Assembly: GCA_013398175.1 (NCBI GenBank)
Contig: VZRZ01001244.1
Coordinates: forward strand, 381,939 to 445,938
Length of the DNA: 64,000 bases
From: Climacteris rufus
Taxonomy: Eukaryota; Chordata; Aves; Passeriformes; Climacteridae
Direction of reading: 5' to 3'
In this document: positions 25,201-38,300 of the stretch, piece by piece
Position numbering within the stretch: the first letter of the stretch is position 1
How the letters are laid out: each line of letters begins with the position of its first letter
Program-made: the position numbers and the translations under genes
Notes under the pieces: model-generated
Database searches by the model: none
What the model was told of the DNA's origin: nothing
What the model saw: the letters and a program-made list of their open reading frames with translations, nothing else

Positions 25201-28200
25201 TTCCTCTTTCAATGTGCCATAACATAACGAGCTGAAAGCCTGGTGTTCCAAGAAAAACACAATAAATGGATTGGATGTCCTCTGTAGAGGCAAGGAAAAT
25301 TAACTGGAATTACAGTGATCTAAATTTCATGAGTATCTTCTGTGTTGACCATTAAAAATGGAAGTTACAAAGTTAATTACAGTAATTATTTCTGTGTGCA
25401 CATATCAGTCAGCTCCCTCAGTATTCATGGCTGCATCCCATCAAGGTTTTATGTATGTCCAGTTTGCTTAAATATTTTCCATCCCAGTCATTATCCACAA
25501 AAGATAAGACATCCTTGTTCCAGACTTTTCCCTTGATCTCTGCAGACTGGGATTAGTTGCAGCTAATTTATGCTGTCCCTGTATTTGGGAAGAAAGACCT
25601 GTACTAATCTGTCCCCCTCCTGCATCTACATGAGAGGAGAAATATATAATCTTGAAACTTATAACAATAATTCTAAGTAAAACTCTAGAGCCCAGAGTGT
25701 ATTCTGAAATGAACTTGTTTTTGTAATTACTTCAGTCCTGAGACCCATGGTAACAAAGGGCAGTTGACATCTATGTAACTATGCCTAAGTATTTACAAAC
25801 AGCTGAGAGAACACAAGCAATACAGAAAGAGAAATGTGACAAGAACGTAACCCCATAAATCTGGTGCAGAAGACATTATTCACATCACTTTGTATTCTTA
25901 TGATGCACGAGAACTGCATAATAATTTGATGGGTGTATTTCTAGAATTGTATATAGAATGTCTTTGCTGCCTCTACAGATTACAGATAGGGACAATGTAT
26001 TACTACAGGGATGAGAAAAACGAGTTAAGGCATTCATTTTACAATGCACTAAAATAGAACTATAATATAAAATCAATGTCAGCTACTGTAAAACATGCAT
26101 AGTAAAAATGTGATCAGTTTAGGCTTACTCATGACTTTGCTGGAAAGCTTTCAAGCTGATTTGAGTAAGAGCGTCATGTTACAGAAATCGAGTTGAGCTT
26201 GATTTGAAACATTTCATCCAACCTTCTCCTTTTAGGAGGACATTTGTGGGTGCATATCATTCTGCAACATGAGCACCCATCAAAATCTTTCACAAAATAC
26301 TGTGTGAAAAGCTGTAGGTTCTTTCACTGGGCTAGGGTGGAAGCAGTTCTAGCACAGCAATTCATTGCCATCCTCCTGAGATCACGTAATGTATTAATAT
26401 TTGGCAGTCTTCAAATTCTCGCAACTAAGTAACCAAAAGAGTGCAATTACATTCACAAAGTGTCAAAAAAGTGAAATTTTGAGAGTGAACACGGGGGATC
26501 TGGAGTTACTGTAATGAAAGGGAACAATTTGTGTGAGGTAGAAATTTGCAGAAAATAAGGCTTCAAGTGTTCCACTGACTGTGATGAAGAATCTCATCCT
26601 GTGCTTTTAACCCCTGTCATTTCATCAGCCTTGAAAATACAGGCATGAGAGACACATCAGTCTGTTCTTGTAGTGCCATGACCAGGTGATCAAAACGCAC
26701 AGCTTCGCTGAATGGGTGCCCTTGTGCCACCCATGCGCTTCTGCCACATCAGGTTCAGCATTCACCACCTGGGGCTGAGCTGGGTTTGCTTGCTGATCTG
26801 ACTAGGAACTAATCTTACTGAAGTCTTAGTTGAGGAATGAATGCCCAAAGCAATGCTAGTGCCAATACAAGAGCAGTGATAGAAACATGCACTGAGATAG
26901 ACAGGACAATAATATTCTGCAATTAGACTGCCTTTAGTCCACCATGAAACTGCAGGACTAATGTACACATTAAAAACCCAACAGTTCTAAACACTACAGA
27001 GCTGCGTTGCTCTCATTTAGGGATTATGGGTAGAGAGTTTGATTCCTGAGCCATGGAGTCTCCCATAGACAGCCATTTCTCATCCTCTGGAAGAAGTCTC
27101 TGAATTACAACACCACAGGTCCTGCCTTGCCCTGAGCCAAGCACAAGAGTAAGTTTGTCTGCTTGCTTGAAACAAATACAGATTGTGGCACTACCAGGCA
27201 TGACAATAACGTATCTGTGAAAAGAAAACCACCTACCCAAATTAACTATATATCAGCCTTTTCCTGACATCCATTTAAGTGTAATACTATAGTGAGGGGA
27301 CACTCTTAGAGCAACATGAAATGCAAGTAAATGAGAAATCAGGATTTGTTGTACGTATCATTCCTTTTTTTTTGGATGATGGTCCAGTCTGGGGATACTG
27401 TTTATCAACAGTGTGAGAGAATGTGTCTTGAAAGCGACAGCGCTCATCTGTTACTGTGGTACAGTGGGTCTGCTGTAAATCACACAGACTAACAAACCAG
27501 CCAGCAGCAGTAGCTCATGGGTACTGGGCATTTTTAGATGGGCAGAGTAAATCTGATGTCAGGCATGTCAGAGATATCACCTTCATCACCTTCACTTCAT
27601 CACCTTTCCCCTTCACTGCAGGAAATCAGGAAGAGCAATAACAGAATATTCATTTACAGAAATGCCTTTGAAACAGATGTAGAAGGACTGATAAGAGATG
27701 TTTGCAGAGCATTTTGTAAATAATCTATAGAATCACATAAGAAACTTCATACATTATGGCTTGTAAAACTATGCATACACTTAGCTTACAAAGAGTAAGT
27801 GTGAATTACTAAGTGCATTCTTCTCAACTTTTACTCGTTATCTGCGTTCTCCAGGTGGCAGAAACATAAATACTATGCTTTATCCTACAGTGTTATGCCA
27901 ATACTACAGGTAGTATGCCCTTATTTTTGCATATCTTTGCAGCAAAGTGTGAAGTGACCTTGCAATACTGAGATTTTTCCTCTAAGTCTGTACCACCTGT
28001 CAGTCCCAGAAAATTGGGCTCCCCCCCTTGCAGATGTCTACTCCACTTGTCCAACTGAAGCTCCCTGAAGGTCCATGGAGGTGGGCTGGGTAGCTGTCCT
28101 ATCATTTCTAGGGTAGCTCTGCACCAATGATGTCCACAGTACTGTGAGAGACTCTCTGCACCTCAGACATACCTTTCACATCAAGAAAACTCTATTTATT

Positions 28201-31200
28201 TATGTTCTTTTTTTACCCCTGCAACCAGTTTTGTCCAGGTCTGCACTTCCTTATCTGGCAGCAATAGAACAGTTCATAGCCATGGGGTCTCCAGTGCCAG
28301 GCCAGTGCCCTATTTCTTATCATCCCTTGCCTGCATTCCTCTGTGCTGTGTCCCGTTTTACCACTTCTCAAGGTTAATGCTATCACTGTATTTCTCTACA
28401 CTACATCATTGTTTTAGAGCCATAAATATCTTATTCTACATATAGAATACCTGTCTGCTAAAATATCTATACAGAACCATGGTTGTACCAGACAAAAACA
28501 AACAAAAGCAAACAAATTAACTACAGACATCTGGTCAATTAGAGAAACTGCTGTCACAGCTAGACCAAGTGAAACCAAGCTACAGGCATGTCAAGAAAAG
28601 CTCAGGCAGATTAAGCCTGACAAACCACAGCTATGCTGCCTTGCAGATTCAACACAGAGATCATGGTCTGCTATCTAAGAACAGCAATCCCGTGATGCAA
28701 GGACAAGGCTCTCATTCCTAGTTCCTGTTTTTTTCCCCCCATTCCTCTGAAAAAGAAAAAAAATCTTCCTTCTCTAAAGAACAGATCAAGTCACCAGCAT
28801 TTCACTTCTCCTCTGGAAGAAACTCACTTGCTCCATGTCTGCTGATATCTTACCCAGCAACTTCCACCATTTAGAGAGCGATTGCAATGGGGTCACCACC
28901 TGTCTACAGCCACATGGAGGCTTCTAGGGCAAGCCAGTGTGCCTCCAATAGGGACTCCCTTCCTGAGAGACAGAATGCAAGAGGAGAATCAGATGTGCAT
29001 TCAGTGTTAATCAGCACAGCTTCCCTGAGATTAACGGCAACAACCTTATGAGAGATGTGTGAACTACTAAAAATCCTTTGTTTGTGTACAGCAGGAATTT
29101 TTACTTGCAATTCTACCTCCTAAAAAATCAGTATTTGTGTTCTTTGAATTGTGTTTGAACCTACAGCCAGACACAAAGGGCAGTTTTCTGGTCTCCTAGT
29201 CAGTGCTCAGAAAGGGAATAAGCTCCTGCAGAACCACAGAGTGGGTTCATCCTCATTGCCTTCACATTCACTGAGCACAGCACCTCTGCGTATCTGAATT
29301 CCTTACGGGAATCCTCAATGCCTCACACAGATCTAAGGAAGTAAGGGGGAGGTGGAGGGGGCTTTTGAACAGCACTACACAACTAAGTTCTTTGACATTT
29401 GGGATTTGAAACCACAGGTTTTCTGTTTTGATACAGGCATTCAAAAAGCCATTAAAGATGTTCAGCTAAAATGGCAGAACATGTGCAAACTTCTGACTGT
29501 TTCTGCCCTCAGATGACTCAACCCTTTCCTTCTCATAGTGTCCTGGTTACTGTTGTTTTGCCAATGAAGAAATTATTCACTCAGATTAATAACAGTATCA
29601 TGTCTAGGCATGTTAATTAATAACTCTGGGCTGCTATTACCTGCTCACTAGCCATCATAGCCCAACCTGCTGCATTGGGTGTCTCAGTTTGCTTATCTCT
29701 GGAGCACTGCATGAGGATGCTGGATGTACATGGATCATTCATATTAGAAGTTTAAATATCCCACTAAACAACTTGACCTCTCATTAGAATAACAGTATAG
29801 AAGTCTCAAAATTGTACATCCTTGATGTTGAGACCAAATTCTTTTTACCTGTAGCCTCACTCTTAAACTGCAGCTTCACAAAGAGACTGTGAGACAAATC
29901 AGTTTTGTAGTCATTGCAGCAATATACAACTTAGCAATGCAAGCACTTTCATATTTTTGTTTCTGAATGCTGCTTTGGCATCCAAAACATTGCATAGCCC
30001 TACTTTTCAAGAGAAATTTCTGCTCAGCAGCATTTTGGGGATGCTTTGTTCTGAATTTAAGGAGCTTTTCAGAGACTTTTCCTTTGCTGGTGATCTCTGG
30101 CAGCAGATGGCTAGAGCATTATCTCTTATTTTAAGATGCTCACCTAAATTATTCTATTGTCTCTATTCTGGTATTTCTGAGTGACATAAGTTTTGGTTAA
30201 AGATCTAGTAAAGTAGTTGAAGGACTTCTGATGTCCACAGATGCCGAGTTAATGTAATTGTAAACTGGAACACTTCTGTGTCTTAATTTTTCTGCTGTGT
30301 TCTCATACTACACAAATAACATGAAGCAAGTTTTCATTTCATTAATGAGAATTATTGTGGTAAATTTTGTCTACAGCCATTGCTTCATGATCTCCTACAT
30401 AATTCTTCTTGCTGATTTTCCTCCTTGCATCAGTCCTTGAATTTCTGTACAGTCAAGTACACTAATACTCACATTATTTGTATATTGTTTCAAAACAATC
30501 CATCTCAGTCTTCTTTTTCCTGATGCATGGTTTCCATAAGGGAAGTTGCTCTGTCACTAACTGTGGTAGGTTTCTCCTACCAGGCAGTCATCCAAGAGTC
30601 TGGAATTAAATTTGACTCATATTTTCAAGTGAGGATGAGATTTAGGATATATTGACTTATCCCTCTCAGGATCTACCTTCAGGACCTTTTTAAACTACCA
30701 TCTGCCAATGCTGTAAGCAAACCATTTTTGTTGTCTTTCTTGCAAACATGATTTAAATAAACATTTTTTTTATGTAAGGTTTTTCACAAGTTCTGTGTTT
30801 GGCAATTGTTTCCTGCACTGTTTAAACACATCCTAAACTGAAGTTGAACTGTACAGAGAAGTTTAACTATTGATAAAGTTTAGTTGACAAGGCTGGCTAT
30901 CCCCAGACAGCACTGGCCTCAGCATATCCCCCTGTGCCTCCAGTGTCACAGGACTCTCTCTGTGCACTGCATTATGCTCTATGCACCAGGACCTGCCTGC
31001 AAAAACCACAGCTTTCCATATACAGCTCAAAGACAGGGTAAAAAATCTTCCACACAGCATTTGTGATTGTAACAGCCATCAGTCAGTCATTACACCAGCA
31101 CACCGCTGGCCAGAGCACCTCGTGTCACTCTCAGAGAGGAGAAATGACTGGCAAATGGGTTTGTCTGCGATGGAGGGTCGGATGTAAAGGCCTCATCCTT

Positions 31201-32261
31201 CAATCATAAATAAATAAGAGTAGAATATGAATAACTATATGTAATAAATTACATAATTGACAAGAATGTCTCATAACCAAATTCATAGTCACAATATATT
31301 ACTTTTCACAACTTTCGCCTCCTGTCCCAACTTTGCCATGCGGAAGAATGATCATTTATAAGAAAAGGGAAAAACCTATGGGAGAGTTGCTAGCATTTCA
31401 AATTGATTTCTTCTGTTTTAATAATCATTATCAACCCTTACTGGGTGAACAGTTTCCTGGTGCGGGCAGAGGAGACCTTCTGTAGAGCAGCCAGCCTCTA
31501 CAATATGGTTCAGTAACATAGCTAAAAGTCAAATTTTATGACCATCATTTCAGAAACATCCATACTTACAAATCATCTACTATTTCTGAGGCGAAGATCA
31601 TGCTTGAAAATGAAATGAGCACTTTAACCCAAAAGGATCTGTCATTACTTAACTTATTTCAGGCAAAAGGCACAATTTTTTAAACCAGATTATTTTGAAG
31701 AGCCAACTGATAACTGACAATTCAGTCAGACTCAGTATTTTTCTAAGAAGTTATTTTACAAACACTTTGCCTGGTTTTAATCTTTTCAAGCCATACTTAA
31801 CGGACTATTTTATGAAGCAGTCAGGCATGAGCCTATGGATCTGCTGGGCCATAAAATACGAAAGTTGTGTCATGAAGATAAAATGCAAAGCAAGAGTCCA
31901 CAGCCCATATTCACATGTCTTTAATGCCAGCACTCTCCATAATTCTTATTCTAGTACTTTACACTTCTACTCCCTCAAATTTTCCCCCAGAGTGCTGTAC
32001 TAGATAGTGCTGACCCTTCCTTTGTAGATTTATATTTCCCTCTGAAGAGTATTATTTGTGGGTTTCATTTGTATTTTAAAATGGACAGAAAGTTCTGTTT
32101 TATAAACCTAGCTGTTCTTTAACTATGATGAGCACTATTAAAAGCTGTTAAAACCTTTCCAAGTGATGAAGTGAGACTGCGACCCCTACAGCTGAGAGGC
32201 TTTTGAGTAAGCTTAAAATACATTTTATCTTGTGTAAGTGACTAGAGCGCGCACAGCATTG
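22291..32261. other. Intergenic DNA
   Basis: About 10 kb without a recognisable gene or transposon except a short trinucleotide repeat near 23.49 kb. The long repeat-poor stretch could contain conserved non-coding elements, but the sequence alone does not show them. Confidence 0.5.
23486..23506. repeat. (AGC)7 trinucleotide repeat
   Basis: Seven uninterrupted AGC units, not inside any credible coding frame. Confidence 0.95.
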
Positions 32262-32360
32262 TGGCACTCAGTGCCATGGTTTAGTTGACAAGGTGGTGTT
32301 TGGTTATAGGTTGGACTCGATGATCTCCAAGGTGTTTTCCAACCTAGTTAATTCCGTAAC
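32262..32360 (+). mobile_element. CR1 LINE 3' end
   Basis: About 100 bp of the CR1 3' untranslated region on the plus strand, recognisable from GGCACTCAGTGCCATGGT and GGTTGGACTCGATGATCTCC. It closely resembles the 3' end of the longer CR1 at 42.4 kb, so both belong to related subfamilies. Confidence 0.92.
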
Positions 32361-35300
32361 TAGGCAGGCAAGAATGAGCAGATAAGTAAAGCTTATATGA
32401 ACGGAGCACTGACTACTCAAGACACTCAAGCACTGTTCTACTTCAAGACGTGAGTGTTGGCAAGAGTAATACCTTTAAATCTCATTACCCCTTTCTGTAG
32501 TTCCTCTTAGTAAATTTTTTACTGTAGACAAAAGAAGTAATCTCTGTTTCCATGAGGTAATGTACCTAAAATCCCAACAAAAAAATCCCAATCTGTAGTT
32601 CCCTAGTTTCAGTGTGATTCTGGTTAAAAGGACGTAAAAGTTTTGGTTTTACTTCACTGAGATCAGGATTAAATTCAATCTTTTCTTCATACATACTAAT
32701 TTGGAGAAAGCATCAAACAAAGACCACATTTTAAAATATGGTCTATAAATGCATGATCTATAAATGCTTATAAATGGTGTTGTGTTCTCAAAGCACGTAC
32801 AAAGGATTAGCTGCAAATCTCTGTTGTTCCATTAAAAACTTCCAAGTGCTGCAAACCATTGAGGAGTGAGGTGGGAGTGCCCTCTTGTGTTTACAGAGGA
32901 ACATCTTCATGGTCAAAATCACAAAGTGAGGAAAATTCATCTACTCCCATAACAACATTGGTCTGCAGCCTGTCTGTGGGTCAGGTGTACGCGTCTCATC
33001 AGCGTTGCAAAACCGATTGCTTACGAGTTCAAACAAGGTTGCAGCCTCTTGTTCTGTCATGCAGCGTCCTGCAGCACATTTCTCCTTCACCAGCTCTTCT
33101 GCTGCAACCTTCAGAAATCCCTGGCTGTGCACAGACCCACAGCCTCGTCCTACGCAGGGTGTGGAGGAACATGGGCAAGAGCCCAGGCTCCCTCTCTACA
33201 TGATGTTCCCTCCCAGTGCCTGCGAGGGGAGTCCTGCCTTTGTTGCAGAAATGTGGGTATAAAGTAAGATCAAGTTACTGCAGATCCTAGCATGGTCTGT
33301 GGTAACTCAAAGCAGGGAGAAAGCAGGGAGGGACATAAGTAGCTGGACCCACATGATGTCTGGAAGGAGAGGACACAGGTAATCTCTTAGCCTACTTCTG
33401 CCTACAACCAGTCTGGTAGGCTGGATAAGGTTTTCAAACTCTATGGCACTCCTAGTATAATATGTATTAATTATGCTAAAGCTATCTTGGTTTATCCCAT
33501 ACTTACATGTAATAGACAAACACTACAATTAAGCTGTGTCACCAACTCCCTCTGCAGTCCACAGAAACTGCTTAAACATGTCAATAAACTGCAGGATCTT
33601 GAAGAGAAATGAAAGATATCAATTAACAGGGCAACTGGCCCTAGCCAGGGTCACACGGTAATTCTGGCAAGTGTGCCAGGTCCTGTGGGAATAATCAGCT
33701 GCATGAGAGCAAGTGTTAGTGGTTTACACTGTGCATGCAGAGAGCAGGGCCACTCACCAGCTTCTTTAGCCCTATCTGGCATCCTGACCTCCCCTACGCA
33801 ACACCAGGCTGCCCGTGGGCAGTGGGCTGCTTTTACCTCATCCCAGAACAGGAATTGGCCAGACCTTTTTGTATCTTGCACAACACCACAGGCTTCCACC
33901 TAAGAGCTGCTCCAGAGGAGGCTGAGTCGACTGCTATTCCCTGGACTGATGCACTCTGATCTGATCACTGGCCTTCAAAAACTCCCCTAGCATTGGTTTT
34001 TGAGAAGGAATAGAGAACCTCCTAGTCATCTGTTCCTGGCTTCCAAGAGGTCCTGGCTTAGGGATTGCAAAGGATGCTGCTGGGGGTACACCCCGAAACT
34101 CTGGCAGTAACTGGAGATTAAAGAGCACCAGAGACTCATGTCTGTAATGGGGCCCCAGCTCAAGCTTCAGATCACAATTTCTCTGCTCTGCAAGGGCCCC
34201 CTGTTTAGAAACGGTGCGTGGTCAATACCTCTGGCAGAGCAATTGCTTCATGTCACATGAACTGCAGGAAGAAATCTCATCTGCCTGTTTGCTGCATATT
34301 CTCTAGCAAGCATGTTCCCAGTGCCGACAAGGAGTGGCAGACTTGTCCCATGATTTCTCTATATGGTGTATGTAAAACTGAGGACCAAAAACCAGGATGG
34401 CCTCGTCTTACTTTGCTCTGTTACCTGCTTCAGTCAAGAATATCAAGACAGGGAATGTGTGCTTGTGTACGTGGTAAAAAATTGCGGTGCTATGAGATCT
34501 CTCCTAGGAAGTTATCACTATATTAGTTTACTTTCTCTAAAAGTTAACAAATTACTTACACAGCTGAAATGGCTTATTTGGGTTTTAATGAATATTATCA
34601 TGATTATAGGATTGTCTCGACTGCCCCTCTTTCTTTTCTTTACAAATACAGACTTCCACTTTCAAACACTCAACACATTCATCTTACACATCCTAGGGCA
34701 GAGCATCGCAATGGCATTGCTCATTACTAGGACCAGCCATAAGCTTTACTGGTCTGAATATAAATTGTTCCTTTAATTTAATTGTATTAGATAGAGATTA
34801 TTTCTTCTTTACAGGACAAAAATAAATATCAGCAAACAGTAGAAGAACAGCTTCTTAAACATTGCATACTGTTTATTTTAGAGATTGAATTCTTGCATTT
34901 AGGCATAGTTAAATAGGTGCTACCTTGCATTTTGGAGGGGTCAAGCATGAGGTTTCACATCCTATTTATAGCAGCCTGAGCATTAGCTGCTGTCAGGTGA
35001 CATCACCCTGCTCAACAATTCCCCAGCCCGGGGTTTTTGTTCCCACCACTTCCTTTCTATTAAATCTAGTGGTTAGATGGTCACAATGTAAGTCAGCTCA
35101 GGTGGCTGATTTGCTAGAAAACTAAAGTGGAAAGAAAACAGTTTTCCATTGCACCAGGTAGATGCTTGTAGCAGCATGTTATAGCCTGTAGTAGTGACAG
35201 GGGAATAGGGAAGAACAAGGTTATCCCCTTCAGCAGGGGTTGATAATTTATGCTTAACTGTAAAGTTAAAACACATCCATAGAAAGTGCTGTTTGATCTC

Positions 35301-36230
35301 TTTCTCTATGAGAAAACCTGAACTGCTGAGAGCAAGACACACTCACAAAGCTTGCTAACCTGCGCTGGAAAGATTCCTATTTTTAAGAAAAAGACAACAT
35401 GGAAACAAAGTTCTACAATAAAAGATTTTTGAAATACCTTGTTTACGCAAATTTCATAGAGGAAAGACAAACACCAACCAAAGTGAAGATCTGATGCAAA
35501 ATGACATCTATTAAAATTAATATATTGGCACTGTACCTAAGGTAGCCACATTTTCCTACATATTTTATTTTTTTTTAAATATTTGTATCTGTTTTAATAT
35601 GAATACTATGAGTAAAAGAATATGTATGCCTATTTGATTGTATTTTATCAAATGAAACATTCCAAACAGTTGAAGAAGTGTTCAAGAAATATTCACTTCA
35701 AAGGGAGTGCCTCTTTCTTACCCAGAGTTCTGTACTTATCATATCCAGCTTCAATTCCAGGTCCTGGAATGCAGTTTTACAACTTCTATTTCACTGTAGT
35801 AGTTCATACGGTACTTCATTTTAAAAAGAGGAAAGCGACTATGCGTTGTTTTCTTGATTCTGTATAGAGTGTGATTTTAAGATATTTTAATTTTAAGAAA
35901 GGCTCTGAAAGATGACAATATCAGGAATAGTTCTAGCAAAAATAATCGGACAGCTCAGCAGCCACATCTTCTCTAAGAACCAGACACAGGCTCTTGTTAA
36001 GGAATGTGAAGATATATTTCCTATTTAAAAGTGGACTTGACATTCAATTGCCAAGGCTGTATAAATACGACAGAAAAGCCTTATTTCCCCTATGCCTTGT
36101 TAATTAATGAAGTGATTGCAAGTCATAATAATAAACAGCTGGGTTGTACAGCTATGAGAAGAACATTAAATAGAAGGTTGCTCTTCTCCCATCTTGCCAC
36201 TTCAATGCTTTCATCTCACCCGAGTCTGTT
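32361..36230. other. Intergenic DNA
   Basis: No gene recognised. The segments at 32.86-33.26 and 33.65-34.2 kb are somewhat GC-richer and give overlapping open frames on both strands, but no domain can be named. Confidence 0.5.
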
Positions 36231-36315
36231 CATCTCATCTCATCTCATCTCATCTCATCTCATCTCATCTCATCTCATCTCATCTCATCTCATCTCATCT
36301 CATCTCATCTCATCT
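36231..36315 (+). repeat. (CATCT)17 pentanucleotide microsatellite
   Basis: Seventeen perfect CATCT units in a row. The perfect array makes the overlapping plus-strand frame appear to encode a serine/histidine/leucine/isoleucine repeat, which is not a real protein. Confidence 0.98.
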
Positions 36316-37849
36316 CTTAAGGGTGAGCAAAAGCCAGTAAGATAAGCAGCAATTATATAGCAGTTAAATAAAACATATTCTCTTCTAGTAATATGCTGTT
36401 TATGCAGGATAACATAGAAGATATTTAAACACTGAGAGATGCTGTTCCCAACCACCAGCAAAGAGTCAGACTGGAATTTCCCTTAAGTGTTTTTGGACAT
36501 ACAGAAATGCTGCAGTAGTTCAAGATAATGAACACTACTGTTAAACAATAAAATAGTTATAATTATGTACTCCTAGAGACAGCCCACACAATGACCTTTA
36601 ACTTAAAAATATTAATATTAATTGGTTTGCCTGTCTTAATACACCAACTTTATTGCTTCGTTTAAGTAACCAAGTGAAGAGGGTCTGAGGGTTTCTCTTG
36701 CATAAAGCTGTTATGCTTTATTGTTAATTTTAGCCATATATAAACTGATTAGATTACAGCAATAAACCAAGGGTGTCAGTGTAAACAAACATCGTACTTT
36801 TAGATTAACTTTGCAGGAGAAACCCCAAAATATCCACCACAGCTGTACTCAACTTCAGAAAGGGGAGACACCTAAAAATGAACTTGTTAAAAACAAAAGT
36901 GAAACAAACATCCATGTGCATTACATCCTCACAAGTGGTATGAGACAAACTGAGAACACTGTATGAAGGCACACAATCACCCTTCAAGGCTTGTAAAAGG
37001 GAAAAGATCACATTACATGTCATAATAACACTGTTTAGTCATCAAAACTAATAATATATCCCTTTTTAAATCCATGAATCTGACCCCCATAAAGAAGTCT
37101 GCTCAGAGATAATTAGGCCAGGTAGTTGCATTAATTTTTTGCACCTATGTTCAGTGTGTAAAATCTGGAGAAATTCCCTGCACCACACAACTTCTGAGGC
37201 TTTCATATGGGAATTTGCTTCAAAATTCTTCAAGATGCTGAGGTTTCAACAGGACCAAATGATGCTCTAGAGGAAGCCAGTGAAACTCACAAACTTCTAA
37301 TTGTGATGTGTGAGCTCCTCCTTGAAATTGCTCTGGTGATAAAGGGGAGCAAGTAGCAAACAGAATTATAACATTCTGTACATGTTCTACAGAAATCCAG
37401 GAAACTAAAGCCCACTAAGCCTCACATCTGTACCAGGAAAACATGCTAAAAACTTGGTATAAAAAGTAGAATTAGTGTGTATCAAGATAAATATGATCTG
37501 TAGGGCAATGCTCAGAACACTTGGTAAACTCACATCATGCTTGTCATCAAGCATGTTGATCTAATTTGATCTAATGCACAGATTCCCTAAAGCCTCTGAG
37601 CAAATGATTTTAGGCAAACTAAGCAGACATGGAATAAAAGGTAAAAGCAAACAGAGGGTAGAAGCAAATAGTTTATTTCCACAGTGGAAGAAAACTACCA
37701 CAGAAATCCTGTGTGACCTGTACTGGTGAACTTACTGCATAGATCTGAAAAAGGTAGTGCGCAGAGGGGTAAAAAAAAAGAGTAATTATTCATTGCTGAT
37801 GCAAAAGTAGCTGCAGGAGCTTAAGAAGGCCGAGTGAGAATAACAGCCA
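36316..37849. other. Intergenic DNA
   Basis: AT-rich sequence with no recognised feature. Confidence 0.5.
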
Positions 37850-38300
37850 CACATGGAATTGAGCACAGATCAATACAGAGCACTGCTCACTGAGGAAAGC
37901 AAACACAACAGCAAATGTAAAATGCTGGGCTCTGGCCTTTATTGGTCAGACATGAGATTCTGCAGTCAGGACAGACAGTTCTGTGGAAATGTCAGCTCCA
38001 TGCACAGTGACAGCCAAAAAAGGACACCAAAGTTTAGGAAGTGCGAGGGAACCAAAAAGAAAACAGAGGACATCATCACACCTCTGCATAAGCCCATGTT
38101 GTACCTGCTTCTTGAACACACTGTATACTCTGGGACTCCCATCTCAAGAAGAAACCAAAAGAAGTTTCGAGAAGATCAACAAGAGCAAGATCAAATGTAG
38201 GAACTGACTCCCTTGTGAGGAATGATTAAATAAACGAGGTTTCCTCAGCCTGAAGAAGAGACTGGGGAGTGGGGGCTCAACGAGGGGATGACTGTGAAGG
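37850..38300 (+). mobile_element. Decayed CR1 LINE fragment
   Basis: The best-preserved part is around 38240-38275 (CCTCAGCCTGAAGAAGAGAC), the plus-strand CR1 motif near the end of ORF2 that is also present at 5485 and 42055. The upstream 350 bp, including an open stretch of 115 codons, is compatible with older CR1 ORF2 sequence but is too diverged to be sure. Confidence 0.5.

Noticed and set aside
32941..33132. Minus-strand 63-codon frame with protein-like composition
   Set aside because: I considered an exon or processed pseudogene fragment, but no family could be named and the neighbouring codons break at once.
36031..36345. Repeat protein encoded by the serine/histidine-rich frame
   Set aside because: The repeat is only the translated (CATCT)17 microsatellite.
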